Part shown: piece after piece, positions 21,301 through 30,700 of the stretch
How positions within the stretch are numbered: the stretch's first letter is position 1
How the letters are laid out: each line of letters starts with the position of its first letter
Assembly (NCBI RefSeq): GCF_954871325.1
Contig: NC_088779.1
Span: 23,128,846-23,192,845 of the forward strand
Reading direction: 5' to 3'
DNA: 64,000 nucleotides
Origin: Gordionus sp. m RMFG-2023
Lineage: Eukaryota > Nematomorpha > Gordioida > Chordodea > Parachordodidae
Made by a program: the position numbers and the translations under genes
The notes under the pieces: model-generated
Database searches by the model: none
Told to the model about the DNA's origin: nothing
Seen by the model: the letters and a program-made list of their open reading frames with translations, nothing else

Positions 21301-23896
21301 TGAATTTTTTTTAAAAAAAAATCATAATCTTTCTCTCATTAAGAGAAAACATTAGTAATTTTTATTTATTTAACCTTATAAATATTAATTTATATTTATA
21401 ACCGAATGTAATAATAATTTTGCACCTTATTAGGATTCGGAAAAGGGGGGGGGGGATTATGTCCAACATGGAGGTGCCGATTTTTTAGTAAAAAAATTTA
21501 AGATCATGGTATACCAGAGTACTTTAATTGAGTAAAAATGTAGGCCATTTAGTCAGTGCCCGTTCAGAGCCATCATTAACACTGAGGTGCCCCCGTGATG
21601 ACTAAAATATAAAATAATTTAATTATAAAACCGATACTGACTATGTATATATAAGGGGGCCCCTGCAATTTTAATGACGCAATTGATTCGTAACCCCCCG
21701 CCCGCGTTAGGCCATGTCCATTGATATGATCAAAGGACGAACGAAGCATTATATGCTTAAAAAATTAAAAGAATAATTTTTTTAAAAAATGATAAGATGT
21801 AAAATATCTTATTCTTACTTTTGTTTATTGATTCAAAATATTTTCAGGTATGAATTTAATTATACATATTTTTTAAACCTGTTTTATAACCAGCCTCCAT
21901 TTGTAAATAGTTAGCAAATGTTCTAGGTTCATGGGTCATTTGCCATTGGAGCGAAGAACAATTCATGTTGTTGGTGAGTACATTGTGATTATGAGCGTAA
22001 ATTCCTGTTAGGATAGAACTCCTTGATGGACAACATACAGGGGTGGTCACATAGGCGTTACTGAATTTTGCGCCTCCGCCTTCAAAAACCGATTTCAATA
22101 TCGGCATGAAATTCAAAGAGCCTTGAAAAAAATTAGTAGTAAAACGTTTACATTTTAAAAAAAATTATACTATCCCTTTTCATATATTAGGCCACTGAGA
22201 TTTTTATATTTATTTATTACATATAAAAATTTGGAAAAAAAATGTAGATTTTATTTTATGATCATCTATTTACGGTTTTAAGATTTAAAATAATTAACAA
22301 TATTTAACATTATGTCACTTTAAAGGCCTGTCTTTAAGCTATATAAATAAATTCATGTGTTGCTTCTAGCTCAATTATATCCAAAGTAATCTAAAAATTA
22401 AAGGGTGCATTTCCAAAATACCTTCTCATCTTTAAAAACCCATAACTCAGCCACTGCTTGAAATTGGAGGCTAAAATTTATCTTTTTTTAGTTACATATA
22501 GTGTTGTTAAAACGCCGCGAGTCGCGACCCCGACCCAAAGTTCGAGTCGTTTTTTCGACCTTGACCCGAGTTCAAACCGAAAAAACGACCTCGACCCAAA
22601 ATATGGGTCGTTTTTTTCGACCCAGACTTGAAGTTTGGGTCGTTTTTTACGACTCAGTCTTGAAGTTTGGTCGTTTTTTTATGCAGCCTCTAGTAAAAAA
22701 TTCAAAAAATTTGAGTTGCTCGGGTTGTAAATCGTGTTATCTTGATGATTTGTCATTGAATGGAATTACCCGTTTCAACAAAAAAACCAAAGAATACACA
22801 ACCAAAATAAAACATTTATAAAAACCGTATATTTTTGGTATTTAATTATTTTTGATGAGGTAAATAAATCAAAGTTAAATATAAAAATTACCCAATTCCA
22901 CATCTTGGTCATCGGTGAGCATCAATATGATATTAGGTCTCTTTGTTCGACTAGCGGCATATGAAGAAGGCACAGAGTTTAAACCACCATTTTCATTGTT
23001 GATTTTATCCTTGTTTGATCCGTCTAATTTTTCTGTATCAACTTCATAATGATAATAGAGAGAATCGCTTTCTCGCTGAGGTGAGTTTAAAGATCTATTT
23101 TGAAAATAATCTATCCATCCTTCCTTTCTACTAAGGCCAATATTATGTGTGGGCTTATGGTTGTCTTTAACTTTTAAAACATTGTTTTTATGGAAATGCG
23201 ATGGATTCTCCTCTTCGGTGACAGAATTGTGAAAAGGTATCGTCTTTTTAATGTTCCGACTTATCAGAAAATCAAAATGTTAATTTTTTTTAAAAAAATA
23301 GATCTTAGTGATCAAAAAATTAGTAGGAAAAAAAAATTCTACCGATTATACCATCCCTATTAATTAAATTTGCCTTAATATCGATAAAATTAAGTGAATA
23401 TCTTGAGATTAAATCATTCCATATTATTATGTTTATACCGTTTGTTCTTTATGGGAATAAAGGATAAATCATTCCTGTATACAAAACCACCATTGGAATA
23501 TGAATCGGACGCATCGCGAATCGCCTTATACTGACCTTTACTCTTGGATCTACGAATCAAAATTCGGTTTTTATCACGTTTTCTTTTCTTTCTCTTCTTG
23601 TCCTTCAATCTTCCATCCGTATGCATTGATTTGGAATTAAGAAACATGGAATCAGCGAGAAAAGATTTTTGAGACAATATTTGATTGTTGGTATTATTAT
23701 GTAAAAAGTTCATATCAGCGAAATGCGATAAAATTGTCTCCGATTCAGATCCTAGCTCTTTAAAAATTCCGGGTGCTAATTTATTGTCGAAAATATTGTT
23801 CGATCCCGCGACCGATAAAAAATCGTTCATCATCATAATAATGGCATACGTTATTAAGGGTGGAAATTGGTACAATAAACAAGGTATGTAATACAT
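3237..23896 (-). CDS. Sulf: Sulf-A: extracellular heparan-sulfate 6-O-endosulfatase, 14 coding exons
   Basis: Exons in transcription order: 23439-23896, 22892-23259, 21879-22121, 18772-19093, 15802-15952, 10776-10951, 10123-10248, 8315-8519, 6902-7685, 6346-6488, 4876-5167, 4378-4568, 4023-4165, 3237-3353. Known Sulfs are secreted or surface-bound enzymes that remove 6-O-sulfate from heparan sulfate and so tune growth-factor signalling. Seen here: a hydrophobic leader, LTDDQD (Asp269/270), [12 protein letters not shown] with the formylglycine Cys at about residue 305, DHGYH at 535-539, a long basic/acidic hydrophilic region, and a Cys-rich C-terminus ending in a TAA stop. The product is 1191 aa if exon 10 is skipped and about 1239 aa with it, longer than vertebrate Sulfs (about 870). 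All junctions keep frame except exon 10 to exon 11. Family assignment is very sure; the exact ends of exons 10 and 12 are less so. Confidence 0.93.
4023..4165 (-). CDS. Sulf: Sulf-A exon 13: Cys-rich C-terminal domain
   Basis: Codes for [20 protein letters not shown], then [12 protein letters not shown] and [15 protein letters not shown], matching the family's FCAC...NETHNFLFCEF...DPYQL. Acceptor TATATATAAG, donor CAA|GTTATT (phase 0), same as Sulf-B. Confidence 0.95.
4378..4568 (-). CDS. Sulf: Sulf-A exon 12: basic tract and HDNxHW motif
   Basis: Codes for a Lys/Arg-rich run ([16 protein letters not shown]), then [23 protein letters not shown], the start of the conserved Sulf C-terminal domain. 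Acceptor AAACTAAG, donor ACAC|GTATGA. It contains one copy of the RQKR-type unit that is repeated in Sulf-B. Confidence 0.9.
4876..5167 (-). CDS. Sulf: Sulf-A exon 11: hydrophilic region with CxCPQY
   Basis: Codes for [14 protein letters not shown], equivalent to the C-S-C-S...Y segment of known Sulfs and to [14 protein letters not shown] in Sulf-B, followed by an acidic linker. Acceptor TTTCATCATTTAG (needs phase 1), donor AAAAG|GTTATA (phase 2). Confidence 0.88.
6346..6488 (-). CDS. Sulf: Sulf-A exon 10: conserved Cys/helix segment, donor unresolved
   Basis: From the acceptor AATTAAG, phase 1, the frame reads [19 protein letters not shown] and then a charged helix to ACLKELK. This matches the KCF...NDSIHCE helix of known Sulfs. 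The only nearby donor, AAA|GTTGTT, is phase 0, but exon 11 needs phase 1. A microexon, an unseen donor or damage must account for the missing base. Skipping the exon restores the frame. Confidence 0.75.
6902..7685 (-). CDS. Sulf: Sulf-A exon 9: main hydrophilic domain
   Basis: 784 bp. It begins KWFCKRDSN, continues with a Cys cluster (VKCR...DQCMC), then the basic run [20 protein letters not shown] and the segment [11 protein letters not shown], matching the family's hydrophilic domain. About 150 residues of Ser/Asp/Asn-rich linker follow, ending in a basic tail, [12 protein letters not shown]. The donor A|GTAAGC (phase 1) is strong. In known Sulfs this domain binds heparan sulfate and is furin-cut. 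Sulf-B keeps only its first 35 codons. Confidence 0.93.
7780..7945. mobile_element. Decayed MITE of the TAGTGTTGTT family
   Basis: Shares the internal blocks of the family (GCCTGAAGATTTT, ATCTTGAGG, GTTTTTAAAAATCGGCTC) with the better copies at 20526 and 46475, but lacks clean ends. It lies in intron 8 of Sulf-A. Confidence 0.45.
8315..8519 (-). CDS. Sulf: Sulf-A exon 8: start of hydrophilic domain
   Basis: Codes for [12 protein letters not shown], equivalent to the WRDTFLVERGK of known Sulfs, then a polar stretch and two Cys near the end ([16 protein letters not shown]). Acceptor ATCTAAAAG, donor CAA|GTTTAT (phase 0). Confidence 0.93.
8745..10093 (+). mobile_element. hAT relic in intron 7 of Sulf-A
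   Basis: Around 9790-9900 the plus strand codes, across a frameshift, for a typical hAT dimerisation end: [12 protein letters not shown], then [20 protein letters not shown] and a stop. The right end is GCGCTACTTTTTAAAGTAACG...CAGCACTG at 10060-10093. A similar TTAAAGTAGAGCGCTAC lies at about 8756. The left boundary is approximate. The rest is too decayed to read. Confidence 0.5.
10123..10248 (-). CDS. Sulf: Sulf-A exon 7: end of catalytic core
   Basis: Codes for [18 protein letters not shown] and [11 protein letters not shown], conserved at the end of the N-terminal sulfatase domain. Acceptor AAAACGAG and donor AA|GTATAG fit the phase of both neighbours and match Sulf-B. Confidence 0.95.
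10776..10951 (-). CDS. Sulf: Sulf-A exon 6: DHGYH metal-site exon
   Basis: Codes for [20 protein letters not shown], then [13 protein letters not shown] and VPLFIRGP. Asp535, His536 and the following Lys belong to the conserved sulfatase active site. Acceptor TTGCCCTAAAG, donor GA|GTAAGA (phase 2). The intron before it is 4.85 kb and full of repeats. Confidence 0.97.
11220..11993. mobile_element. Non-autonomous hAT-like element with GTAACG-rich ends
   Basis: Both ends carry repeated GAGTAACG/GTTACTTTT motifs related to the end of the 8745-10093 relic. No usable frame inside. It lies in intron 5 of Sulf-A; boundaries approximate. Confidence 0.35.
12530..12740. repeat. Palindromic repeat with CGACTCAGTCGA motifs
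   Basis: Short inverted motifs built on GACTCGAG/ACTTGAGT recur. A related repeat lies at about 14870-15260 (TAGTCGACTCAAG, several copies). Both are in intron 5 of Sulf-A. No coding potential. Confidence 0.4.
13978..14362. mobile_element. MITE with ~36-bp terminal inverted repeats
   Basis: Starts GATTATGGTTTGTGAGCC and ends with the inverse GGCTGACAAACCATAATC; the match continues through ATTACCATTG. AT-rich core without frames. In intron 5 of Sulf-A. Confidence 0.65.
14870..15260. repeat. Repeats of TCGACTCAAG type
   Basis: Three or more spaced copies of AATTTGAAATA(T/C)TC followed by CCTCTAGTCGACTCAAG-like sequence. Related to 12530-12740. Function unknown. Confidence 0.4.
15489..15685. 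mobile_element. MITE of the TAGTGTTGTT family
   Basis: Starts TAGTGTTGTTAAACGACT and ends with the inverse GAGCCGTTTAACAACACTA. Flanks CGAAATTT and AAAAATTT match in 6 of 8 positions. In intron 5, about 115 bp from exon 5 of Sulf-A. Confidence 0.65.
15802..15952 (-). CDS. Sulf: Sulf-A exon 5: catalytic domain
   Basis: Codes for [16 protein letters not shown] and [15 protein letters not shown], which match the Sulf catalytic core. Acceptor ATTTCTAAG, donor AGA|GTTATA (phase 0). It is one codon longer than in Sulf-B, which lacks the Tyr of WNYAP. Confidence 0.96.
16298..16788. repeat. Near-perfect ~490-bp hairpin
   Basis: Arms 16298-16527 and 16560-16788 (about 230 nt each) are inverted copies with only a few differences, around a 32-nt loop. 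Outer ends are CCGGCAGGG and CCCTGCCGG. The low divergence between arms suggests a recent origin or conversion between them. Confidence 0.9.
16830..17640 (+). pseudogene. Decayed gypsy-type integrase fragments
   Basis: [19 protein letters not shown] resembles the end of the integrase zinc-binding domain. Farther on, [13 protein letters not shown] and [14 protein letters not shown] resemble the integrase C-terminal tail. Stops and frameshifts interrupt everything; no functional product. Confidence 0.45.
18772..19093 (-). CDS. Sulf: Sulf-A exon 4: catalytic domain
   Basis: 322 bp, identical in length to the Sulf-B exon. It codes for [19 protein letters not shown], then [14 protein letters not shown] and [14 protein letters not shown], all typical of the Sulf catalytic domain. 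Acceptor CCTCACTCCAG, donor CACAG|GTAATT (phase 2). Confidence 0.97.
19650..19932. mobile_element. GGCCCGGCC-type MITE
   Basis: Reverse complement is clearly related to the element at 55406-55828: GATCTGCATCGGGCCTAA end, TTTCAAGCCCGGCCTG, and the shared core AATATAGAAATTAATTTTTAT. In intron 3 of Sulf-A. No clean target duplication seen. Confidence 0.65.
20526..20736. mobile_element. MITE of the TAGTGTTGTT family, exact 8-bp target duplication
   Basis: Flanked by AATGCTAG at 20518-20525 and 20737-20744. Starts TAGTGTTGTTAAACTGCTCG; the right end is the imperfect inverse. 8-bp duplications are the mark of hAT-superfamily transposition. In intron 3 of Sulf-A. Confidence 0.8.
21879..22121 (-). 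CDS. Sulf: Sulf-A exon 3: formylglycine active site
   Basis: 243 bp, the same length as in Sulf-B. It codes for the sulfatase signature [12 protein letters not shown]; in this family the first Cys of CCPSR is converted to formylglycine. HNHNV, NCSS and [12 protein letters not shown] follow, as in known Sulfs. The acceptor is TTTTTTTCAAG and the donor ACAG|GTTTAA. Confidence 0.97.
22501..22690. repeat. GACCCAAA/GGGTCGTTTTTT tandem-like repeat
   Basis: At least five spaced copies of GGGTCGTTTTTT or its complement with CGACCC, after a TAGTGTTGTTAAAACG start. Any reading frame through it is a by-product. In intron 2 of Sulf-A. Confidence 0.55.
22892..23259 (-). CDS. Sulf: Sulf-A exon 2: polar linker and first metal-binding Asp pair
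   Basis: The acceptor CTGATAAG completes the split Arg codon of exon 1. About 98 codons of polar, mixed-charge linker come first. The exon then codes for the conserved start of the sulfatase fold, [17 protein letters not shown], and ends at the donor G|GTAATT (phase 1). The Asp pair is the expected calcium ligand. The Sulf-B equivalent is only 71 bp and contains just the conserved end. Confidence 0.9.
23439..23896 (-). CDS. Sulf: Sulf-A exon 1: start, signal peptide, basic N-terminal extension
   Basis: The ATG at 23896-23894 is chosen because the context GGATAAATG is identical before the start of Sulf-B. Residues 3-23 are hydrophobic (signal peptide, cleavage perhaps after SVA near residue 30). 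A polar stretch follows, then a strongly basic cluster, [14 protein letters not shown]. The donor is CG|GTATAA (phase 2). The exon codes for 152 residues against 58 in Sulf-B exon 1; the extra part has no counterpart there. Confidence 0.85.
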
Positions 23897-24160
23897 TTAT
23901 CCACCTTTTAGATTTCCATTATTATGGAATATCCTTGTTTTTTTATTTCAAAGATCGTGTTACAACCATTAAATTCTTGTAAAATATGATTTTAATTTGA
24001 ATGAATATTAACAATTAGTTAAAAATCTATAGGGTTAAACATAAAAAATTTATGTATGTGAGTAAAATTTAATCAATATTTAAATGAAATGACAAATAAT
24101 TATATGACCGAGAGGAGGGTAGCAGAAAAAATAAAATAAATAATTAATTATTTTAAAAAT

Positions 24161-24196
24161 GGGAGATAAAATTGCGATGCGAAAAGGCAGATAATA
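24161..24196 (-). promoter_or_regulatory. Conserved block upstream of Sulf-A with two AGATAA motifs
   Basis: About 265 bp upstream of the start codon. It matches the block at 63242-63276 upstream of Sulf-B in about 32 of 36 positions, although the DNA around it is unalike. On the plus strand it reads GGGAGATAAAATTGCGATG, a short spacer, then GCAGATAAT; both AGATAA sites fit the GATA-factor consensus. It could be a promoter element or part of a 5' UTR exon. Confidence 0.45.
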
Positions 24197-25209
24197 ATAG
24201 ATACATCTAACGATATATTTTAATATAAGTATGAGAGAGAGAATAGTTATAGACTCATTAATTTTTATTATCAAACAATTTATATTTTGTTTGTTTTTAA
24301 TTAAAAAATAAAATATTTTAATAATACGGTTAATCTTTATTTTCACCTTTCGCTACTTGTATTTTATTCTTATATTAGGTATAATATTTAAAAAGGGACA
24401 AAAGGTATCCACTATAAATCATACGCCAAAATTTCAAGTTTCTTTGATGTATAATTATTATTTATTTTATTATAAAATATACATCTTTTTCATTTTTAAA
24501 TTAAATTGGACAAATTGCTCTAATGTATATTAAATATTATATTGTAGGTATATTTTTTTTATATCTATATTATATATGATTGATTGCAGGAAAATTACCT
24601 TAGGAAAATTGGTCCCCAAAAATTTGCTCCCCCCCCTTCCTTTAAACAATTCTAATTATTTTAAATAATCTTATTTTTTAAAAAAATATGTTAAAGGAGA
24701 ATAAGAACATTTAAACCATTGTGACAATTTTTTTTATACATTATACAGATAAAAATATTTGAATTTTATAAAGTAAGTTTTTAAAAAAAGTAACTATTGT
24801 TTTCGTCAAGTGGCTTTAATGGTAGAGTGCTACTTTCAAAAGTAACGTTTAACAAAACAGATAGTAATGCAACTTATATTTGTATAACTATTTATTCACA
24901 TAGTATCGTTTTCCTAAGTTAATATTCAAAAAGGTCCCTGTATATCTTTTTTTAAAAGGTTACTATCGTCGGCTGAGTGTTAGAGTGTTCTATATCCATT
25001 TTTTAAAATTGTTCAGGAAAGTATTTAAAATTTTTTTATTTCTAATGCAAATAAAGAACCAATTAAATATTAATATTTTTATTGTGGATATATAAAAATA
25101 TAGCTAGATAGGATTCGTTTATCAAAAAAAGCATTTAGAAAAATAAAATGGATATAGAACAATATGATACTCAGCCGACACTATGCCACTGAAATGGGGA
25201 CGCTTTGTG

Positions 25210-25520
25210 CATGGATCAAAATTATAGGCCCAGCCCGGATTTAAATTTTTTAAGTCATGCTAGAGCCCCGCGAATTGGCCTAAAATCCGGCTCAGGTCTA
25301 AAAAATATATAAAAATTATAATTTTAAAAAAATATCATAGTAAATCATGTTTTTCCTTGTTTTATCAAAATAAAATGATAATTAGAGTTTATCTATGATA
25401 AAGACAAAATTCCAATTTATCTTTATGAAAATGCTTAATTTATATTATATTAAATTAAAAATTTCAGGCCGGGCTCAGGCTGAACAGAAAAGATTTGAAT
25501 TTGTAGGGCTCCAAGCCAGT
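25210..25520. repeat. GGCCCAGCCCGG repeat
   Basis: Ends TAGGCCCAGCCCGG and CAGGCCGGGCTCAGG bracket an AT-rich core; a member or relative of the GC-island MITEs. Confidence 0.45.
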
Positions 25521-26004
25521 TTATTTAAAATAGATATCGCCTTATTTTGAAAATAATTTCAAATGGAAATTGAAAATATAAACAGTAAATGAATTTCTAA
25601 ACCATTTATTATTCTAAATATCTAACTGAATAATTGGTATAATTCAAATGATATTTTTAAAAAGATCGGCACAAATAAATTGGGTTTAATTCACTTCTGA
25701 TTTGTAAAAAAAATTACATTTATAATCCAAACCAAGAGTTTTAAAATATTGACTATTATACGACTCGCTTCAGGTGGGTCAGATTACATGTATGTTAAAG
25801 ATCCAATTAGATATCAGAGTTTTACCAATTTTTTTTATTGGCCACATTTTTTTAATTTCCTAAAACACAAAAAAGGTTGTAAAATAGATTCCATTTCTTT
25901 ATAGGTAAAATATATATTTTTTAAAAAAAATTAAACCCGAGTAGAAAGGGGGAATCTGATTTTTTTGATTCTAAAATTTCTTCCTACTAATAGCAGTTAT
26001 TTAT

Positions 26005-26240
26005 AAACATCCATTTTCAATAAAAAAAAATGGCCGCTTATTTTTTTTTTATGCGTGAGATTAATATTATTATCAGTCATTTAAATTTCAATCATTTTAA
26101 TCCCGGTTAATTTCAAACATCGATTCTCATTAAATAAAATGGCGGCCAATGTTTATGAAGTTAGTAATTCTCTATCAATTTCATTCCAATATATTTCAAA
26201 CATCGATTTTCTAAGAAAATATGGCTGCCAAAATGTTTGA
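26005..26240. repeat. Three spaced direct repeats (AAACATCGATT...AAATGGC)
   Basis: Copies at about 26005, 26115 and 26196 share TTTCAAACATCGATT, then an AAAATGGC(G/T)GCCA-like end. Confidence 0.5.
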
Positions 26241-27540
26241 AGTGGAAGGTTATGACAGCAGTCATTTTTATAATGGTTGCTTATGTTATGAAATGAATGT
26301 CCATGGCAAAATGAAAGCAGTCGATATTAAACACGGTCGTTTCCCGTGATACATCGGCCAAGATTTTTTGTTTTAAATTAACATTACGTGAATAATAATA
26401 CCATTTTTATTAAACCCCCAGCTGATGAATTTGTTTTATAAATATAACAATAGAACTTGGAGGAAAATTTTGTCCACTTCCATTTTTCTTTTGGACAAGG
26501 CGAAATAAACAAAATTAAACATTTCACAAACAATATTTATCTCGGTAACAATGTTTTTCGTTAAAGTTATAAAGTGCCTTAGACACCAACTAGATACTTT
26601 AGCGGCTCGCCTCAAATTAGGGCGAGCGATTTTTTCCAAAATCGGCTCGGAATTTTTGAAACCTTAAATAACCGGGCTTACACAAAATCGAACCGGGTAA
26701 AAATACATAAAATATTTTTCGGGCCGAGGCATGGTGATCTCTAGGGCGCTCAAACTAATAGAATGAGAAACATGAGAAGAAGAAAAATTTATCAAAATTT
26801 ATTTTATCATTTACCTTAGAAGATGATATCCATCGGAAATTAGATATATTGTTAAATAACGATTTGAATTGATAAGAAAAATTAATAAAATTATTTTATT
26901 TATCCAAAAAAAAATGGTAAAATAAAAATTAATTAAGTATGAATCATTTTATCTTTATCGACTAAATATTTCAAATATTTTACAATTTTAATTAAAAAAT
27001 TGCAAACATAAACAACACAAAAAAAACACTAGTTAATACAGGTAAGTTTATAAATCGTTTTTTTTATAATCCAAACCTTATAGTTTGTGTTGAGTGTTAT
27101 CTTAGTTTGTTTTTAAAATCCATTTAGTCAAGAATAAGTGCGATGACTATAATTTTTTTTTAACTTTTCATTAAAAGTAATGTTTTTCGATAATTAGGAT
27201 GTTTTGGTTACATGGTGAAGGAAAATTTATTTTCGACACAACAAACTAAATGATAAAGAAAATATATTTTAAACTGGCTACAAACAATTGTGTTATCGAT
27301 TTTGTCATTACAATAGTTAATAAAATGATATATAAATAAAATGTGCTACAAACAACATTTTTGCTAAATTGAAATTTTGATTTTATATTAAATTATATCA
27401 AAAGTAAGTTTAATAAATTCACTTATTAACACTAAGCTATATTTACTACTGTCTATCCATCTTTATTTATACTTAAATTTTTCAAAAACTTTAGACCTGA
27501 GCCTAAATTCTCATTTACTTTTTCTCACACTTTCGACTAG

Positions 27541-27735
27541 TGTTCGTTAAACGTCTCTATTCGAGCCGATTATTTAAAACGGCTAACTCAATATTTTAGC
27601 CATTGGCTTAAGACTCGTCGTTTCTCTAGAGATATCCAAACCTTCGTGCCATCTATGATCAAAAATTTTCGGGCAACAATTTCTAAAAATTGACTGAAAT
27701 CTAGCGGTTTAAAAACTCCGACCTTCAACAACAAG
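27541..27735. mobile_element. Decayed MITE of the TAGTGTTGTT family
   Basis: Starts TAGTGTTCGTTAAACG and ends near TTCAACAAC, with the family core TTAAAACGGCTAACTCAATATTTTAGCC (split here: GGCTAACTC, ATATTTTAGCC). Confidence 0.5.
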
Positions 27736-30700
27736 ACCTCCTAGAATTAAAGAATATTTTAGATACACTTCTCTTCCTGGCATCTTCCTATTTTATTATG
27801 CCTCGATCAATCCACTCCATCGATAAATAATTTACAGCGATCCTTACACCTTCATATTCATATGTCAACATCTATTTTTGAAAAATTCAAGTTGTAAAAT
27901 ATGAAAATTCATTTCTATTTTTCATCCTAGCTTAAATATTACTTTTTAAAATTAGTTTTTCAAACATCTTATTTATTTCTTTTAAGATAGGTAGAAAAAA
28001 AAAATTATTTCTCTCTTTCTGCGCGCCTGCGCATATTATTTTTCCGCCTATTAAACAAACTGAAGAAATCTTTATTTTTCTCTGTTAAATCCTAAATTTT
28101 TTTTTACTATAAGGATAAATTGAAAGCATGCATATAATATAATTTTTTAATGCATTTAAAATAATTATAACTTTAAAATAAATGTAATTTTATAAATTAT
28201 AAATATTATTCCCAAATTAGTCGTTTAGACAAAATTTTCAGAGTTTATGTTTTGTGTTTGTATATTTTATACAATTAAAATGCCATTTTTTTTTTAAAGC
28301 CAGACTAACCTTATAACCTTTTGTTAATACGTTTAAATATGAATTTCTGGTTGTAACATTTATACTTTTATGAATATGAGATGAATAAATACATATGAAA
28401 TTATTTACTTCCCCTGGGATCATATTGGCAATTTCAATAGCTAATAATCTTGTCCAATCAAATATTATAGTATAAATTACTTAAGCTTTTGTTGTTTTAT
28501 TTTTTCATGCCATATTTGTTCTGAATTAGCATATTCAGTCTGTTAGATTTGTTAATACCGAGAAACCGATACAACTATAAAAAAAGGTTCCGACACATAT
28601 TTTTTTTTAGTATTGGAAGTATTTTATTAATCATTAATTAACTAATACATCTTTATAAAAAATAAACTACCTATTTATATAAATACATTAATACTAAATA
28701 TTATTATTCGATTTTAACAAATGATGCATTTTCAGAGTTTTTATCATGAAAACATTTCATACTACCAGTTAAAAACATTTATAACGACGTTTAAGTTGCG
28801 TGTAACTGATGCTTTTGGAAAGAATGATTGTGTTGAATTTTATAAATAATTGTTTATTATTAAGAGAATTATTTTAATAATTTTAATATATGTGGAAATT
28901 AAATATTTTTTTGCATTTCTAAATTAGTATTAGAAAATAGAGAATGAATTATAATTTAAGATAAAAAGTATCAATTTCCCGATATTGATACTATTGTGTT
29001 TACAACTTATTTAAGTAATTTTAATTACTATCCTTTTTTTGTTATCGAAATTAATTAAGCAATTTTAATTGCCCCCCTTTTTGTTATTAAAATTTGCCAT
29101 CCTGTATTTACTTTCACTTTTGTAGAACAAAGACTTCCACACTTATTACCACATTGAAATTATTTGTGAGTATAAAACACTTAAAAAGAACAAATAACAA
29201 TTCCCACAGATTTTTGATTTATAAATTATATTAAGTTAAAAGTTTGTGAAAAATTATCTGAAATCCATAAGATAGGTATCCAAACATGTCGGGTTACATT
29301 TCCAGTAAAATCAGATTTTGAAATTTTTAAAAACGCGCTTAAAAAATGATTTAAAGTTGAAAAAATAACACATTAAAAACGCATTGACGCTAATATTTAT
29401 ATTGATAAAAATTTTAAAAAATAAAATTAATATTTAACACAATAATTTTACTTGTTAGAATTTTGAAAAGTTAATATATAGTTTAGTTGGTAAGTTTTTA
29501 AAGGCTAATTTGGAACTTTTCAAGATACTCACTTTATCGAGCAGATATCTTTAGGCAAGAGGATATCAATAAAATTTAGATCTATATAAAAGTTATAGGG
29601 TTAATACTTTTTATTTTAATTGATCCATTTTTATTCAAAAAACAACAAAAAGAACAATTTTAAAAAACTCCATTTTGAATAAAATGTTGAGCATTCAATA
29701 ATAGTTTGAAAACTGCCCATTTTATTATTTCACTGTCCATTTTTATACTCTATTTTATAAACATAAATTAAGGCTTTAAGATTTCAACAGATTTTCATCC
29801 ATAGCAAAAAAAACGTTCTTTCTTATCTCGGGAATGAGTCTTGGCACATATTTCCACCTTAAATCTCAAAAAATAAACCAAATACTGTTTGTTTTTATAA
29901 AAAAATATATTTGATCTTTAAGGAAATGATGAAAATAATTTACACAATATTATCCTCATAAGTATAGTGTGGTTAAACAGCTCGATTTTTTTTAAAAAAA
30001 GGGCTAACCCATTTTAGCCAAAAAATATTACACAAACCCGGGGATTTTGCTCATATGTTAGAAAGGTTTGGAGATCTATTAACAAAATCTCGAGGTCCAA
30101 TAGAATGATAAAAAAAAAATAACAGCTGAAAAAAGATATGAAATGCCTATAATTTGTTTTAAAGATTCGGTTTTATTTACTAATTTTTTTTTAAATTTGT
30201 AAAAGAAAATTTTTTAAATATTAGACTTAAAACAAATAATAAAAAAAATATAATATATAAAGTATAAAGAGTAACGTAAAATGTACCTCTTTATCTTAAT
30301 ACGTTACTATTCTTTTCCCACCCCACCCCTGATATTTAATAAAATTAATAACAACTTTCGAATAATTTCCTCCTTATAAAATAATTTTTTTTATACAAAT
30401 TCAGTGGTTTTTTTTAAATATAAAATATTAAATTTCTTATAACAATTTGATCATTTTTTAAAAGATTTTATAATTTAATATATAATTTGATTTGTTAAAT
30501 TTATTTAATTATTTTTTTATGGGGTTATAAATATTAAAAAATTTTTATTTATTATATTTTAAAAAAAATATCAGTATTAGATCAGATCAGACAAAAGAGC
30601 GCATATGTTACAAATTTTTTTTAAAAAATAATCCCAAACCCAATTCCTAAATTATCAAAGTAAATATTCTATTTCTTATCTCCCCCCTCCCTTTGACTTA

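Noticed and set aside
22501-22821. 106-codon plus-strand frame with repeated RPR/RFF motifs
   Set aside because: Produced by the GACCCAAA/GGGTCGTTTT repeat; no protein family and no splice signals.
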